From NCBI RefSeq assembly GCF_000382405.1, contig NZ_KB908256.1, positions 124,001-188,000 on the forward strand: a stretch of DNA of 64,000 bases, given 5' to 3'. The DNA is from Mycobacterium sp. 141 (lineage in GTDB: Bacteria; Actinomycetota; Actinomycetes; Mycobacteriales; Mycobacteriaceae). Shown here piece by piece: positions 1 to 9,161 of the stretch. How positions within the stretch are numbered: the stretch's first letter is position 1; every line of letters starts with the position of its first letter. The notes beneath the pieces were generated by a model. That model saw only the letters and a program-made list of their open reading frames with translations. It did no database searches and was not told the origin of the DNA. Position numbers and translations under genes: made by a program.

Positions 1-2
1 GT

Positions 3-2009
3 CGGATCACGCTGGCGAGTCGCTCCGGGATGTCGGCCGCGACCGCCGATCGCCTCCGTCGACTGTCGGAAATTACCGATGTCCGCGTGGTGGCCTGCGA
101 TGTGACGGACGCCGACGCGGTGGCCCGGCTGGCCGGCGACATGCAGGACGCTCCGGTGGATCTGTTGGTACACGCGGTGATGGACGGTGAGGGCACCGGC
201 GACACCGCGTTGGCCGACCTGTCCGCAGACCAGATCGGCCGTGGATTGCAGGGTAAGGCGATCGGGCTCGCCCGGGTGCTGGACGCTGTTCCGCTGTCCG
301 GCGAGGCTCGCATACTGCTGTGCTCATCCATGGCGTCGGTCTTGGGAGGACGCGGAAAGATCGTCTACGCGGCCGCGAACCGCCTGCTCGACGCGTTCGC
401 GCACACCCTTCGCGCCGAAGGGCGCGACTGCGTCTCGGTGCAGTGGGGGCAGTGGGCGGTGTTCGAGGGCCGCGGGCGCGCCGAGATCGCCAACCTCGCT
501 GAGATCGGCTACCGCGCAATGCCTTCGACCGTGGCGATCGAGCTCGGGCTCAGCCGGCTACCGGCCACCGCCGCCGTCGTTGCGTTCGACCTCGACCGGG
601 CTCGATCCCGTTTCGACCTCCTCGGTTATGGCCCCACGCTGTCGGAGCTGGCGCAGCCGGTCGAACCGCGAGTGGTGCCGGTGGTGGATCGAGACGAGCC
701 AGACGTCCGGCAGCGGCTGGTGAGCTTGTTCGCCGAAGTCATCGGGGTTGACGATCTGCAGGCGTTGGACAGCACCGCACCGCTGGTCGCGTCGGGGCTC
801 GACTCGCTCAACGCGCTGCAGCTGCGGCGTCGGATCAAGACTGAATTCGGTTGCGAGGTCGCGGCATCCGATCTGCTCGGCGGGGCTGATCTCGATGACG
901 TGATCGGTTGGGTCGAGGCCGACGGCGAACCTGCCGAGACGGGCGAACTCGACCTGACCGGGATTCGTTCGGCGCGAGAGGATTTGGATCTGTTCGGGCT
1001 GGACGCCATGTCGCGGTTGCTGGACCCCGTGCTGAGCGACGGCGATGTGCACCATACGGCGGAGATCGTCGAGCGGCTCCAGATCGCGGACCGGCATCAG
1101 TGGATCCTGCGTCAGTGGCTGGGCGAACTGGTCACCCGTGGTTTCGTCGGCCGGGAAGCCGGTGGTTACCGCCGGTTGCGGCCACCTCCGTCGCCCACCC
1201 GGCACGACCTCGTCGCAGTGTGCGAGGACCTCGGTTATCCGGCGCCGTTCGGGGAATTCCTGGCCGCGGCCAACGAGCATCTGGGTGAGCTTGTCGCCGA
1301 CCGCCTCAGCCTGCAGGAGCTGCTGTTCCCGGACGGGTCGACGGCCACCGCCGATGCGTTCTACCGCGACAACGTCATCAGTCGCCACCTCAACCAGAAG
1401 GCGTGCGAGGCGGTCTCCGATACCGTTCGCCGGCTGATGACCGAGCGGTCGCCGGTGCGGATCCTGGAGCTGGGGGCGGGAGTGGGTGGCATGACGAACG
1501 CCATCGTCGGCGGTCTCGCCGGGCTACCGGTCGAATATCACTTCACCGATGTCTCGACGTTCTTCCTCAATGCGGCACAGCAGCGCTTCGCCGATACCCC
1601 GTGGATGACGTTCGGGATGGTCGACCTCAACACCGATCTCGGCGAGCAGCCGCCGTGCGACATCGTGGTCGCGGCCAACGTCGTCCACAACGCTCACGAC
1701 ATCGGCCGGACGCTCGACGAGATCCACGGCATCCTGCGGCCGGGCGGTGCGGTCATCCTGATCGAATTGTGTACCGCCCACTGCTCGTTGATGACATCGG
1801 TGTACTTCTTGATGTCACCGCGTCCCGGGCAGCCGCAAGTAGGCCTGACCGACGTGCGGGCCGGCACCGACCGGATCCTGTTGACCCGCGACGAGTGGCA
1901 CGGAGAGTTCACGCGGGCGGGTTTCGTCCCGGTGCCGACACTGCCCACCGGTGACGACCCGCTGGCATTGCTCGACCAGTACCTCCTCGGGGCGGTGCGC
2001 AAGAACTGA
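3..2009 (+). CDS. PKS or PKS/NRPS C-terminal part: ketoreductase, carrier protein, methyltransferase (5' end outside window)
   Basis: The frame is open from base 3, so the gene begins before the window; the ATG at 30 lies inside the ketoreductase and is not the start. Visible domains in order: the second half of a PKS ketoreductase with the Ser (SSMAS, near base 325) and Tyr-Asn (VYAAAN, near 365-385) catalytic residues; a carrier domain with the phosphopantetheine serine in LDSLNAL (near 800); a linker; then a PKS/NRPS-type SAM methyltransferase with the ILELGAGVGG motif (near 1460-1490) that runs to the stop. The methyltransferase is the last domain and no thioesterase follows, so the chain probably passes to another protein. 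The layout recalls siderophore-type or MbtD-like systems, but the product cannot be named from this fragment. In M. tuberculosis I do not recall a PKS next to the TPM/dgt genes, so this is probably an accessory cluster. Confidence 0.85.
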   Translation, partial: RITLASRSGMSAATADRLRRLSEITDVRVVACDVTDADAVARLAGDMQDAPVDLLVHAVMDGEGTGDTALADLSADQIGRGLQGKAIGLARVLDAVPLSGEARILLCSSMASVLGGRGKIVYAAANRLLDAFAHTLRAEGRDCVSVQWGQWAVFEGRGRAEIANLAEIGYRAMPSTVAIELGLSRLPATAAVVAFDLDRARSRFDLLGYGPTLSELAQPVEPRVVPVVDRDEPDVRQRLVSLFAEVIGVDDLQALDSTAPLVASGLDSLNALQLRRRIKTEFGCEVAASDLLGGADLDDVIGWVEADGEPAETGELDLTGIRSAREDLDLFGLDAMSRLLDPVLSDGDVHHTAEIVERLQIADRHQWILRQWLGELVTRGFVGREAGGYRRLRPPPSPTRHDLVAVCEDLGYPAPFGEFLAAANEHLGELVADRLSLQELLFPDGSTATADAFYRDNVISRHLNQKACEAVSDTVRRLMTERSPVRILELGAGVGGMTNAIVGGLAGLPVEYHFTDVSTFFLNAAQQRFADTPWMTFGMVDLNTDLGEQPPCDIVVAANVVHNAHDIGRTLDEIHGILRPGGAVILIELCTAHCSLMTSVYFLMSPRPGQPQVGLTDVRAGTDRILLTRDEWHGEFTRAGFVPVPTLPTGDDPLALLDQYLLGAVRKN

Positions 2010-2035
2010 CGGACGGCCGGCAACCTGTGCGGGTG

Positions 2036-4030
2036 TCAGAACCGGCCGCTACCGCCGCTGTAACTGCGGCCCGACGAGCGTGACGCGCCGCCGTAGGACG
2101 TCGGCCGGCCCATGCTGCGGCCGCCTCCGTAGCCGCCCCCGAGCCCTCCGCGCAGCACATTGCCGATGATGATGCCGCCCAGCACCGCACCCATGTCCGA
2201 TCCACCACCGCCGTACTGCGAGGCGTAGGAACGCTGTGCGGCGCGGACATCGTCATTGGCCAGCCCCTGCGCCTGTGCGGCCAGCGTCGATGCGCCATTG
2301 GCGTGCGCGACCGCCTCATTCGGGTTCTCGCCGCGCTTGGCCAGGGCGGCCTCCAGCTGCCGGTTGGCTTCGGCGAGCCGGGTGCGGGCCTCGGGCCCGA
2401 TGCTGCCGCGCCGGGTATCGATGAAGTCGGACACGGCTTTGATCCGGGACCGCGCCGTTTCGATCGCCTGGTCCAGGGCGCGCGCCAGCCGCTCGGCGGC
2501 CTCGCGCTGAGCGTGCACGCTGGCCAGCAGTTGGTCCAGGTCGGCGTCGGCTTTGGTCAGCCGCGTGAATGTGCCGAGCGGATCGGCCGCGCCGTTGGTG
2601 GTGGCGTCGTCGGCAGCTTTGGCGGCCGCGTCGCGTGCGGCGGTCAGCTCGGCGGGCTGCGGCGTCGCCGGATCGCTGAGCAGAGCCGTGGCCTGACTGA
2701 TGCCGTTGTTGATATCGGTGATCGCCGCGGGCAGCCCGGCAATCGCCCGGTTGATGTCGCTCGCGGCGCTGTCCACCGCGTCGAGCAGAGTGCGAGCCTG
2801 CCCCAGCGCGGACTCCGCGGCGCGCACGGCATCCACCAGCGCGGTCTGGTCGGTGGCGGGACGGGACACCAGACTGCGCGCCGACGCGATGCTGCGGTCG
2901 GCGAAGGCCAACCGTTCCTTGGCCGCATCGACGTTGCCTGCGACGGCACTCAATGCATGCGCGTCGAACTGCTGGTGCAGTGCATCCAACGTCTGCTGCG
3001 ACGGCGTCATGCGCGCGGTCAGATCGACCACCTGCTGGGTCATGTCGTCCAACCGCGCCGGGGCATTGATCACCAGGTCTCGCAACTGGTCGAAGGCCGT
3101 GCTCTGGGCATCGAGCTCGCGGTCGGCTTTCGCTGCCGCCACCACAACGCGGGTCAGCAGGTCGCGTCGCTGCAGCGGCGTCTCGGGTATTGCGTCATCG
3201 AGGATCTGGCGCACGTTGAACGCCTGGGCCAACGCGGTTTTCGCGTTCGCGACGGCTCGGCTGAACTCTTCGGTCTGCCTGGGGCCGAATTCCTCGACCG
3301 CCAGCTGCAATTCGGCGGCACTGGTGCGTACCGCGTTGTCGACGTCGACGACGATCGAACGGGAGAGTTCGTCGAGAGCGTCGAGCGGCACCGTGGCCAA
3401 CGCATTCGGGTCGGTGGGGTCAACCCGCTTGGCCGCCTCGAATTCGGCCTTGTGGCGCTTGGCCCTTCGCCGCGCCGACCACCACCACAGCAGCCCGGCC
3501 AGCACCAGCACCACGCCGAGGGCGATCACCAACGCCGGCCACGAGATACCGGACGCCGCTTGTGGTTCGGTATTCAACCGATTGGCTGCCGCGATCGCCG
3601 CGCCCGCCCAGTCATCACGACGCAGCGCGGGGGTGATGCTGCTGCGCCGGATGTCGTCGGCCTCCGAGGAGCTGATGTTGGTGATGGTCGAGGGCACCTG
3701 GAAGGCGAACGCACGGTCTACGGTGGCCACCGCCAACAGGGCGTCGTCGTCACCGAAATCGCTCATCGTCATCGTGCGCTGGGCCCATCCGAGCGCGTTC
3801 TGCCCGGAGAAGTCCTCGACGAAAACCACCCACAGCTTGATGCGGCGTTCGTTGTAAAGCTTGTCGAGCGCGCTGAGCACATCGGCGCGCTGCTGCGGTG
3901 AGAGCGCCCCCGCATTGTCGGTGAGCTGGGTGGCCAGCCGCAGCGGCGGCTCGGCACCGGCACTCGGGGCCACGAGCAGCCCTGCCATGAGGATTGCGAG
4001 CAGCATGGGCAGCAGACGGGCGATGCGCAT
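2036..4030 (-). CDS. TPM-domain membrane protein (Rv2345-like)
   Basis: 664 aa if started at the ATG at 4030, which opens directly into a signal peptide (MRIARLLPMLLAILMAG...SAGAEPP). A GTG at 4054 would add eight polar residues and looks less likely. After the signal peptide comes a TPM fold domain (about residues 30-150, with TDNAGALSPQQRADV and a later FGDDDALLAVATVDR stretch), one transmembrane helix (about 165-185, WPALVIALGVVLVLAGLLWWW), a long Ala/Glu-rich helical region, and a Gly/Ser/Arg-rich tail. The TPM domain is exported and has been linked to photosystem repair in plants and to envelope functions in bacteria; no exact role is known here. It is divergent from dgt and convergent with the PKS gene. 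The same neighbour order occurs in M. tuberculosis (Rv2345 beside dgt). Confidence 0.85.
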   Translation of the reverse strand: MRIARLLPMLLAILMAGLLVAPSAGAEPPLRLATQLTDNAGALSPQQRADVLSALDKLYNERRIKLWVVFVEDFSGQNALGWAQRTMTMSDFGDDDALLAVATVDRAFAFQVPSTITNISSSEADDIRRSSITPALRRDDWAGAAIAAANRLNTEPQAASGISWPALVIALGVVLVLAGLLWWWSARRRAKRHKAEFEAAKRVDPTDPNALATVPLDALDELSRSIVVDVDNAVRTSAAELQLAVEEFGPRQTEEFSRAVANAKTALAQAFNVRQILDDAIPETPLQRRDLLTRVVVAAAKADRELDAQSTAFDQLRDLVINAPARLDDMTQQVVDLTARMTPSQQTLDALHQQFDAHALSAVAGNVDAAKERLAFADRSIASARSLVSRPATDQTALVDAVRAAESALGQARTLLDAVDSAASDINRAIAGLPAAITDINNGISQATALLSDPATPQPAELTAARDAAAKAADDATTNGAADPLGTFTRLTKADADLDQLLASVHAQREAAERLARALDQAIETARSRIKAVSDFIDTRRGSIGPEARTRLAEANRQLEAALAKRGENPNEAVAHANGASTLAAQAQGLANDDVRAAQRSYASQYGGGGSDMGAVLGGIIIGNVLRGGLGGGYGGGRSMGRPTSYGGASRSSGRSYSGGSGRF

Positions 4031-4089
4031 GACGGTCAATCTAATGTGCGGCACGATGTTGCTGCTGCGTCCTGGCAGACTGTGCCTCG

Positions 4090-5364
4090 GTGAACGACGA
4101 CGGGTACGACCCCTACGACGACTTCGACCGGGAACGCCTAGTGGTCGAAGCGCCGAAGGCTGCCGCCCTGCCCGGAACCGACAGCGTGCACCGCACCGAT
4201 TTCGCCAGGGACCGAGCCAGAGTGCTGCACAGCGCGGCCCTGCGTCGGTTGGCCGACAAGACCCAGGTCGTCGGGCCGCGGCAGAGCGAGACGCCCCGCA
4301 CTCGGCTCACCCATTCCCTCGAAGTGGCCCAGATCGGCCGCGGCATGGCGATCGGGCTCGGCTGCGACTCCGACCTCGTGGACCTGGCCGGGCTGGCCCA
4401 TGACATCGGCCATCCGCCGTACGGGCACAACGGCGAACGCGCGCTCAACGAGATCGCGCAATCCTTCGGTGGATTCGAGGGCAACGCGCAGAACTTCCGC
4501 ATCCTCACCCGGCTGGAACCCAAAGCCCTTGACAGCGAAGGTCGTTCCGCTGGACTGAATCTGACCCGGGCCTCGCTGGACGCGGTGACCAAGTACCCGT
4601 GGCAGCGCTATGGCGGGCGCAAGAAGTTCGGGTTCTACGACGATGACGCGCAGGCGGCCGCATGGGTGCGCGACGGCGCACCCGCCGAACGCCCGTGCCT
4701 GGAAGCGCAGGTCATGGACTGGGCCGACGACGTCGCCTATTCGGTGCACGACGTGGAAGACGGCGTGATCTCCGGGCGCATCGATCTGCGGGTACTTGCC
4801 GACGCCGACGCGGCCGCCTCGCTGGCCCGCTTGGGTGCCAAGTCGTTTCCGGTCCTGAGCCATGACGATCTGCTGGCGGCTGCCGACCGGCTGTCGCGGA
4901 TGCCGGTGGTGACGGGGGTGGGGAAGTACGACGGCACCTTGGCGGCGTCGGTTGCACTCAAGCGGCTCACCAGCGAGCTCGTCGGCCGGTTCGCCAACGT
5001 CGCCATCACCGAGACCCGGGAGGCCGCCGGCGCCGGCCCGCTGCGACGCTTCGACACCGACCTGGCGGTGCCCGTCATGGTGCGCGCCGAGGTGGCGGTG
5101 TTGAAGATGCTGGCGCTGCAGTTCATCATGTCCGACCACCAGCACCTGCAGATCCAGACCGACCAGCGCACTCTCATCCACGAGGTCGCCCTGGCGTTGT
5201 GGGCTCAGGCCCCGGTCAGCCTCGACCCGCTGTTCGCACCGGAGTTCATCGCGGCGAATGATGACGGGGCCAGGCTGCGGGTGGTCATCGATCAGATCGC
5301 GTCCTACACCGAGAGTCGGCTGGAGCGCGTCCATGAGGCGCGATCACCCCGTCCACTGGGCTGA
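4090..5364 (+). CDS. dgt: Deoxyguanosinetriphosphate triphosphohydrolase-like HD protein
   Basis: 424 aa, GTG start. HD-superfamily metal-dependent dNTPase: the conserved [15 protein letters not shown] stretch gives the first His, [19 protein letters not shown] gives the HD pair and the neighbouring His residues, and the later [17 protein letters not shown] gives the distal Asp. It hydrolyses dNTPs to deoxynucleosides and triphosphate in the cytoplasm and so controls nucleotide pools. The next gene is dnaG, 51 bp downstream on the same strand, as in other mycobacteria, which links it to replication. No good Shine-Dalgarno is visible before the GTG; a CAGACT element 8 bases upstream could be a leaderless -10. 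Confidence 0.93.
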   Translation: MNDDGYDPYDDFDRERLVVEAPKAAALPGTDSVHRTDFARDRARVLHSAALRRLADKTQVVGPRQSETPRTRLTHSLEVAQIGRGMAIGLGCDSDLVDLAGLAHDIGHPPYGHNGERALNEIAQSFGGFEGNAQNFRILTRLEPKALDSEGRSAGLNLTRASLDAVTKYPWQRYGGRKKFGFYDDDAQAAAWVRDGAPAERPCLEAQVMDWADDVAYSVHDVEDGVISGRIDLRVLADADAAASLARLGAKSFPVLSHDDLLAAADRLSRMPVVTGVGKYDGTLAASVALKRLTSELVGRFANVAITETREAAGAGPLRRFDTDLAVPVMVRAEVAVLKMLALQFIMSDHQHLQIQTDQRTLIHEVALALWAQAPVSLDPLFAPEFIAANDDGARLRVVIDQIASYTESRLERVHEARSPRPLG

Positions 5365-5403
5365 GCCCGTTCGATCCCGAAAAAAATGGCCTTCACCGCC
5401 GCA

Positions 5404-5409
5404 TAGACT
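5404..5409 (+). promoter_or_regulatory. Leaderless-type -10 element of dnaG
   Basis: TAGACT matches the mycobacterial TANNNT -10 box and ends exactly six bases before the GTG start at 5416. No Shine-Dalgarno is present between them. This spacing would start the transcript at or next to the GTG. It is a prediction from spacing alone. Confidence 0.5.
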
Positions 5410-5415
5410 GAGCCG

Positions 5416-7317
5416 GTGGCCGGCCGGATTCCTGATCGCGATATCGCGGCCATCCGCGAAAAAATCCGCATCGAGGACGTCGTCGGCGACTATGTTCAGC
5501 TGCGCCGCGCCGGAGCCGACTCGATGAAGGGCCTGTGCCCGTTCCACGATGAGAAGTCGCCGTCGTTCCACGTCAGGCCCAACCACGGCCACTTCCACTG
5601 CTTCGGCTGCGGCGAAGGCGGTGACGTCTACGCCTTCATCCAGAAGATCGAGCACATCAGCTTCGTCGAGGCGGTCGAGTTGCTCGCGGACCGCGTCGGC
5701 TACACCGTCACCTACACCGGTGCCTCCACCACCAACGTGCAACGCGACCGTGGCAGCCGCAGCCGGCTGCTGGCCGCCAACGCCGCCGCGCAGGAGTTCT
5801 ACGCCGAGGCGCTGGCATCCGAAGAAGCCGCCGAGGCGCGCAAGTACCTGACCGAACGCAACTTCGATGCCGCGGCGGCCGCGCAGTTCGGCTGCGGGTT
5901 CGCCCCGTCGGGTTGGGACAAGTTGACAAAACACTTGCTGCGCAAAGGTTTTGAGTTCAAGGAACTGGAAGCCGCCGGGCTCAGCCGGGAAGGTAAGCGC
6001 GGGCCGATGGATCGCTTCCACCGGCGTCTGCTGTGGCCGATCCGGGTGTCGTCGGGGGAGACCATCGGGTTCGGTGCGCGCCGGTTGTTCGACGACGATC
6101 AGAACCAGGCGAAGTACGTCAACACCCCCGAAACCGTGCTGTACAAGAAGTCGCAGGTGCTCTTCGGGCTCGACCGGGCCAAACGCGATATCGCCAAGGG
6201 ACACCAGGCTGTAGTCGTCGAGGGCTACACCGATGTGATGGCCATGCACATGGCCGGCGTCACCACCGCGGTGGCCTCGTGCGGCACCGCGTTCGGCGAC
6301 CAGCACCTGTCCATGCTGCGGCGACTCATGATGGACGACAACTGGTATCAAGGTGAATTGATATTCGTCTTCGATGGCGATGCCGCCGGGCAAGCGGCTG
6401 CGCTGAAGGCCTTCGATGGAGACCAACAGGTCGCAGGCAAGTCCTTTGTTGCCGTGGCGGAGGGCGGATTGGACCCGTGTGATTTGCGCCTGAAGAAGGG
6501 TGACGCGGCGCTGCGCGAGCTTGTCGCAAAACGGCAGCCGATGTTCGAGTATGCGGTTCGGTCCATCCTCTTGCGATTCGATCTGGATACCGAAGAAGGG
6601 CGAGTCGAAGGTTTACGTCAGACCGTTCCGCTCTTGGGGAAGATCAGAGATCCATCCTTACGCGACGGCTATGCGACAAAACTTGCCGATTCCTGGGTCG
6701 GGTGGCCGAACATTCCCCAGGTCGTCAAGCGGGTCCGTGAGGAAGCAGCAAAGGGGGGGCGACGCGCCGCCGTCGAACCCCAGGCACGCCCGAAGGCTGC
6801 TGCGGCGCCGCCCGTGCAGCGGCCGAACCCCGCGGACCCGACGTTGTGGCCGCAACGCGAGGCGCTCAAGGCGGGGTTGCAGTACCCCGGCCTGGCCGGT
6901 CCCGTGTTCGACTCTTTGACCACCGAGAGCTTCACCCATCCCGGCTACGCCGCGGTGCGGGCCGCGATCGAGGCGGCCGGGGGTGCGGCGTCCGGGCTCT
7001 CGGGCGCGCAGTGGATCGAAGTCGTCCGCGAGCAGACCAACTCGCCGGCGGCGGCCAGTCTGGTCAACGAACTCGGCGTGGAAGCCATCAACGTCGAGGA
7101 TGACGAGCAACTGCCGCGTTACGTCGGCAGCGTGCTGGCGCGGCTGCAGGAGGTGTGGGTCGGGCGGCAGATCGCCGAGGTCAAATCCAAGTTGCAGCGC
7201 ATGTCGCCGGTCGAGCAGGGCGATGAATACCACGCGCTGTTCGGTGACCTGGTGGCGATGGAGTCATACCGCCGCAGCCTGCTGGAACAAGCCAGTGGTG
7301 ACGACCTGACTGCGTGA
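5416..7317 (+). CDS. dnaG: DNA primase
   Basis: 633 aa, GTG start. It makes the RNA primers for lagging-strand replication and works with DnaB helicase. Domains in order: CHC2 zinc-binding domain (about residues 36-66, CPFHDEKSPSFHV then HCFGCGEGGDV); N-terminal core (DRFHRRLLWPIR, GETIGFGARRL); TOPRIM fold (VVVEGYTDVMAMHMAGV near 275, then FVFDGDAAGQAA near 324 with the metal-binding DGD); and a C-terminal helicase-interaction region after a Pro/Ala linker near 460. The length is typical for mycobacterial DnaG. The gene follows dgt but has its own leaderless-type -10 box, so it can be transcribed separately. Confidence 0.97.
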   Translation: MAGRIPDRDIAAIREKIRIEDVVGDYVQLRRAGADSMKGLCPFHDEKSPSFHVRPNHGHFHCFGCGEGGDVYAFIQKIEHISFVEAVELLADRVGYTVTYTGASTTNVQRDRGSRSRLLAANAAAQEFYAEALASEEAAEARKYLTERNFDAAAAAQFGCGFAPSGWDKLTKHLLRKGFEFKELEAAGLSREGKRGPMDRFHRRLLWPIRVSSGETIGFGARRLFDDDQNQAKYVNTPETVLYKKSQVLFGLDRAKRDIAKGHQAVVVEGYTDVMAMHMAGVTTAVASCGTAFGDQHLSMLRRLMMDDNWYQGELIFVFDGDAAGQAAALKAFDGDQQVAGKSFVAVAEGGLDPCDLRLKKGDAALRELVAKRQPMFEYAVRSILLRFDLDTEEGRVEGLRQTVPLLGKIRDPSLRDGYATKLADSWVGWPNIPQVVKRVREEAAKGGRRAAVEPQARPKAAAAPPVQRPNPADPTLWPQREALKAGLQYPGLAGPVFDSLTTESFTHPGYAAVRAAIEAAGGAASGLSGAQWIEVVREQTNSPAAASLVNELGVEAINVEDDEQLPRYVGSVLARLQEVWVGRQIAEVKSKLQRMSPVEQGDEYHALFGDLVAMESYRRSLLEQASGDDLTA

Positions 7318-7381
7318 TCGCTCACATCACGATATGGTGAACGCACTGTCGACCGTGGGCGAGGCGAGAAAGGCAACCCTG

Positions 7382-7666
7382 GTGAAACTGATCAGCACCC
7401 CGACGCGGCGGTTTGTCGCTGTCGGCGCTTTCGTGGTGGCGGCAGCCGCTTCGGTGGCCGCTCCGGCATTCCTGAGCCAGCAGACTGTGACTGCGGGTCC
7501 GGCTTGCCTGGCCTGGTTCGGGAACAAGGAGGACGGTAAGTGCCTGTCCTACTCGAATGGCCAGTCCACCCAAGTCGGAACGCCGTGGGTCGGAGCCGGG
7601 GGAAGTGGCGGTGTGTACAGCGGGCCGCTGATGCCGGGTACCACCATCAACCAAGGCATCGGCTAG
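7382..7666 (+). CDS. Small exported protein, Rv2342-like
   Basis: 94 aa from the GTG at 7382, which is preceded by a purine-rich GAGAAAGG. An in-frame ATG at 7334 exists but would put polar residues ahead of the hydrophobic helix. The protein has a signal sequence (RRFVAVGAFVVAAAASVAAPAFL) and a short mature part with two Cys (CLAWFG, KCLSYSNG) that may form a disulfide, followed by Gly-rich sequence. It lies just after dnaG, where M. tuberculosis has Rv2342. Function unknown. Its TAG stop overlaps the stop of the convergent gene (bases CTAG at 7663-7666). Confidence 0.65.
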   Translation: MKLISTPTRRFVAVGAFVVAAAASVAAPAFLSQQTVTAGPACLAWFGNKEDGKCLSYSNGQSTQVGTPWVGAGGSGGVYSGPLMPGTTINQGIG

Positions 7667-7932
7667 CTCGAGCTCCAGTCGCGCTTTTTCGAAGCGTCGG
7701 TGTTCTCCATGGAGAGCACCGACGTTTCCGCATCTATAGGGGTCATCGTCACGAACTGCGGGTCCGGGGACACGCGCTTGGCGATGGTCCGGCGGCCGGC
7801 ATCGAGCACGGCCTTGGTCGCGGGATTGCCGGTCACCGCGCGATAGGTGTTCGCGATCTGCTCGTAGCGGCGTCGGCCCGCCTTGGCACCCAGTACATAG
7901 CCGACGGCGATCACGGCGGCGTAGCGGATCAC
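7663..7932 (-). CDS. Small membrane-associated protein of unknown function
   Basis: 89 aa. The GTG at 7932 is chosen because GGGAGGAAC sits just before it, whereas the longer frame to 7977 has no ribosome site. A short N-terminal hydrophobic stretch (IRYAAVIAVGYVLGAKAG) with the G-x-x-x-G pattern of YtxH-like proteins is followed by a basic amphipathic helix (RRRYEQIANTYRAVTGNP). It is probably an inner-membrane-attached small protein; the role is unknown. It overlaps the previous gene at the stop codons, tail to tail. Confidence 0.65.
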   Translation of the reverse strand: MIRYAAVIAVGYVLGAKAGRRRYEQIANTYRAVTGNPATKAVLDAGRRTIAKRVSPDPQFVTMTPIDAETSVLSMENTDASKKRDWSSS

Positions 7933-8092
7933 GGCGTTCCTCCCAGACGGCGAATGTGTACTTCCATCCTGCCTCACCGCCGCGCCGACGCGCCGGTCCG
8001 GGAGCGCATTGGCGGCGGCGGTGGTCTGTAGGCTAGAGTCAACGCTCGGCCCGCACGGAGCAAGCTCCGCGCGGACTTGCCGCAGAAAGTAG

Positions 8093-8165
8093 TCCCCTGT
8101 AGCTCAATTGGCAGAGCTCCCGACTGTTAATCGGGCGGTTATTGGTTCGAGTCCAATCGGGGGAG
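8093..8165 (+). tRNA. tRNA-Asn (anticodon GTT)
   Basis: A full cloverleaf is visible: acceptor arm TCCCCTG with CGGGGGA at 8158-8164 (one T-G pair), D arm GCTC...GAGC, anticodon stem CCCGA/TCGGG with loop CTGTTAA (anticodon GTT), T arm ATTGG TTCGAGT CCAAT, and discriminator G. The 3' CCA is not encoded in full. The position after dnaG and the two small genes matches asnT in M. tuberculosis. Confidence 0.97.
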
Positions 8166-8176
8166 CAACATTCTCC

Positions 8177-8488
8177 TTATTTCTTGCCCTGCTGCTGTTG
8201 TCGCGCAGCCTGGGCGAGAGCTTCCATCAACGGGTTGGCGGCTGAGGCCAGGGCCTGACGTTCCTCATCGGTGAGTTGGTACAAGGTCCACACGCCCCAT
8301 GCGGCCGGCCGGATATACACCGTCACCTCCCGGCGGGTGTTCTGCAGTACGGCCGGAACGGGCACCGCGCGGTCCAGCGTGGCGGCACTGGCCAATTCTT
8401 CGGCGATCTTGTCGACGTCAGCCGACTCCTGCAGTTGGTACAGCACAGCCTTGTTGAATGGTCCTTCCATTGCGAGGAACCAGGCCAT
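8177..8488 (-). CDS. Small conserved-looking hypothetical protein
   Basis: 103 aa from the ATG at 8488; GAAGGAG five bases upstream supports this start over the GTG at 8491. There is no signal peptide or membrane helix. The sequence is acidic/helical with a DEERQALASAANPLMEALAQAA segment and a Gln-rich, Lys-ended tail. No family was recognised. It lies between tRNA-Asn and the LppP-like lipoprotein and is transcribed toward the tRNA. Confidence 0.6.
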   Translation of the reverse strand: MAWFLAMEGPFNKAVLYQLQESADVDKIAEELASAATLDRAVPVPAVLQNTRREVTVYIRPAAWGVWTLYQLTDEERQALASAANPLMEALAQAARQQQQGKK

Positions 8489-8626
8489 CACATCTCCTTC
8501 GGTCGGTGTCGGCCGTCACTGTAAGTGATCTGTGCGAATTGTGGGCAGGTAACGAGGGCCCGCGACACGCTCATCGGGTGCGTGACGACGCCTACGCACA
8601 CCGCCCAGGAATTGCTCAGGATTGGC

Positions 8627-8632
8627 TAGGCT
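8627..8632 (+). promoter_or_regulatory. Leaderless-type -10 element of the LppP-like gene
   Basis: TAGGCT matches TANNNT and ends six bases before the GTG at 8639, the same geometry as upstream of dnaG. No Shine-Dalgarno is present. Confidence 0.45.
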
Positions 8633-8638
8633 CGTGGC

Positions 8639-9133
8639 GTGCATCCTCGGCTGATCGCCACCGCCATGTTCGTCGGGCTCGTCACGGCCGGTTGCGGCTG
8701 GAGTCCGTCTTCGGCGCCGCCGCCGAAACCGGACACCTGCAAACCGACGGACGGCCCCAGCGCCGACGCTGTCGCCCAGGCGATCGCCAACCTGCCCAAC
8801 CCCGAAGCCGGGGCGCAGTGGACTCAGGTCAGGGATGGCCACACCGCTAACTGCCGGCTGTACTGGGTGCAGGTTGGGCAGCAGAATCCGCAGCCCAACA
8901 GTGTCGGCCAGTTGCTGTTCTTCGACCGGCAGACGCCGCTGGGCCCGGCCACCCCGCAGCCGCGCCCGTACATCAACGTGGTGACCAATGCCGATGACAC
9001 CGTGGTGGTCAACTACCAGTGGCAGCAGGGGCAGGATTCGCCCAAGGCACCCACCGGTATCGCGACGGTGCGGTTCCGGATCGGTGACGACGGCAAGCTG
9101 CAGGCCGTCGACCCGCTACCGCCCAACCCTTAG
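8639..9133 (+). CDS. LppP/LprE-family lipoprotein
   Basis: 164 aa, GTG start. The N-terminus is a lipoprotein signal (RLIATAMFVGLVTAGC) with the lipobox Cys at residue 19, so the protein is likely anchored on the outer face of the plasma membrane. The mature part matches the LppP/LprE pattern: LPNPEAGAQW, a central CRLYWVQVG, then SVGQLLFFDRQTPLG and a C-terminal beta stretch. Two Cys (near residues 34 and 78) could pair. The function of the family is not established. The TAG stop lies in the first copy of a 17-bp tandem duplication. Confidence 0.8.
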   Translation: MHPRLIATAMFVGLVTAGCGWSPSSAPPPKPDTCKPTDGPSADAVAQAIANLPNPEAGAQWTQVRDGHTANCRLYWVQVGQQNPQPNSVGQLLFFDRQTPLGPATPQPRPYINVVTNADDTVVVNYQWQQGQDSPKAPTGIATVRFRIGDDGKLQAVDPLPPNP

Positions 9134-9161
9134 CCGTTGACCAGCCTTAGCCGTTGACCAG
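9128..9161. repeat. 17-bp exact tandem duplication spanning two convergent stop codons
   Basis: CCTTAGCCGTTGACCAG occurs twice back to back (9128-9144 and 9145-9161). The first copy carries the TAG of the LppP-like gene, and the second carries, on the other strand, the TAA of the acyl-CoA oxidase gene. Each copy contains both stops (bases TTAG), so before the duplication the two genes probably ended with overlapping stops. Confidence 0.9.

Noticed and set aside
2303..3901. 532-codon plus-strand frame
   Set aside because: It is antisense to the TPM-domain gene, Arg/Gly-rich and without any recognisable domain.
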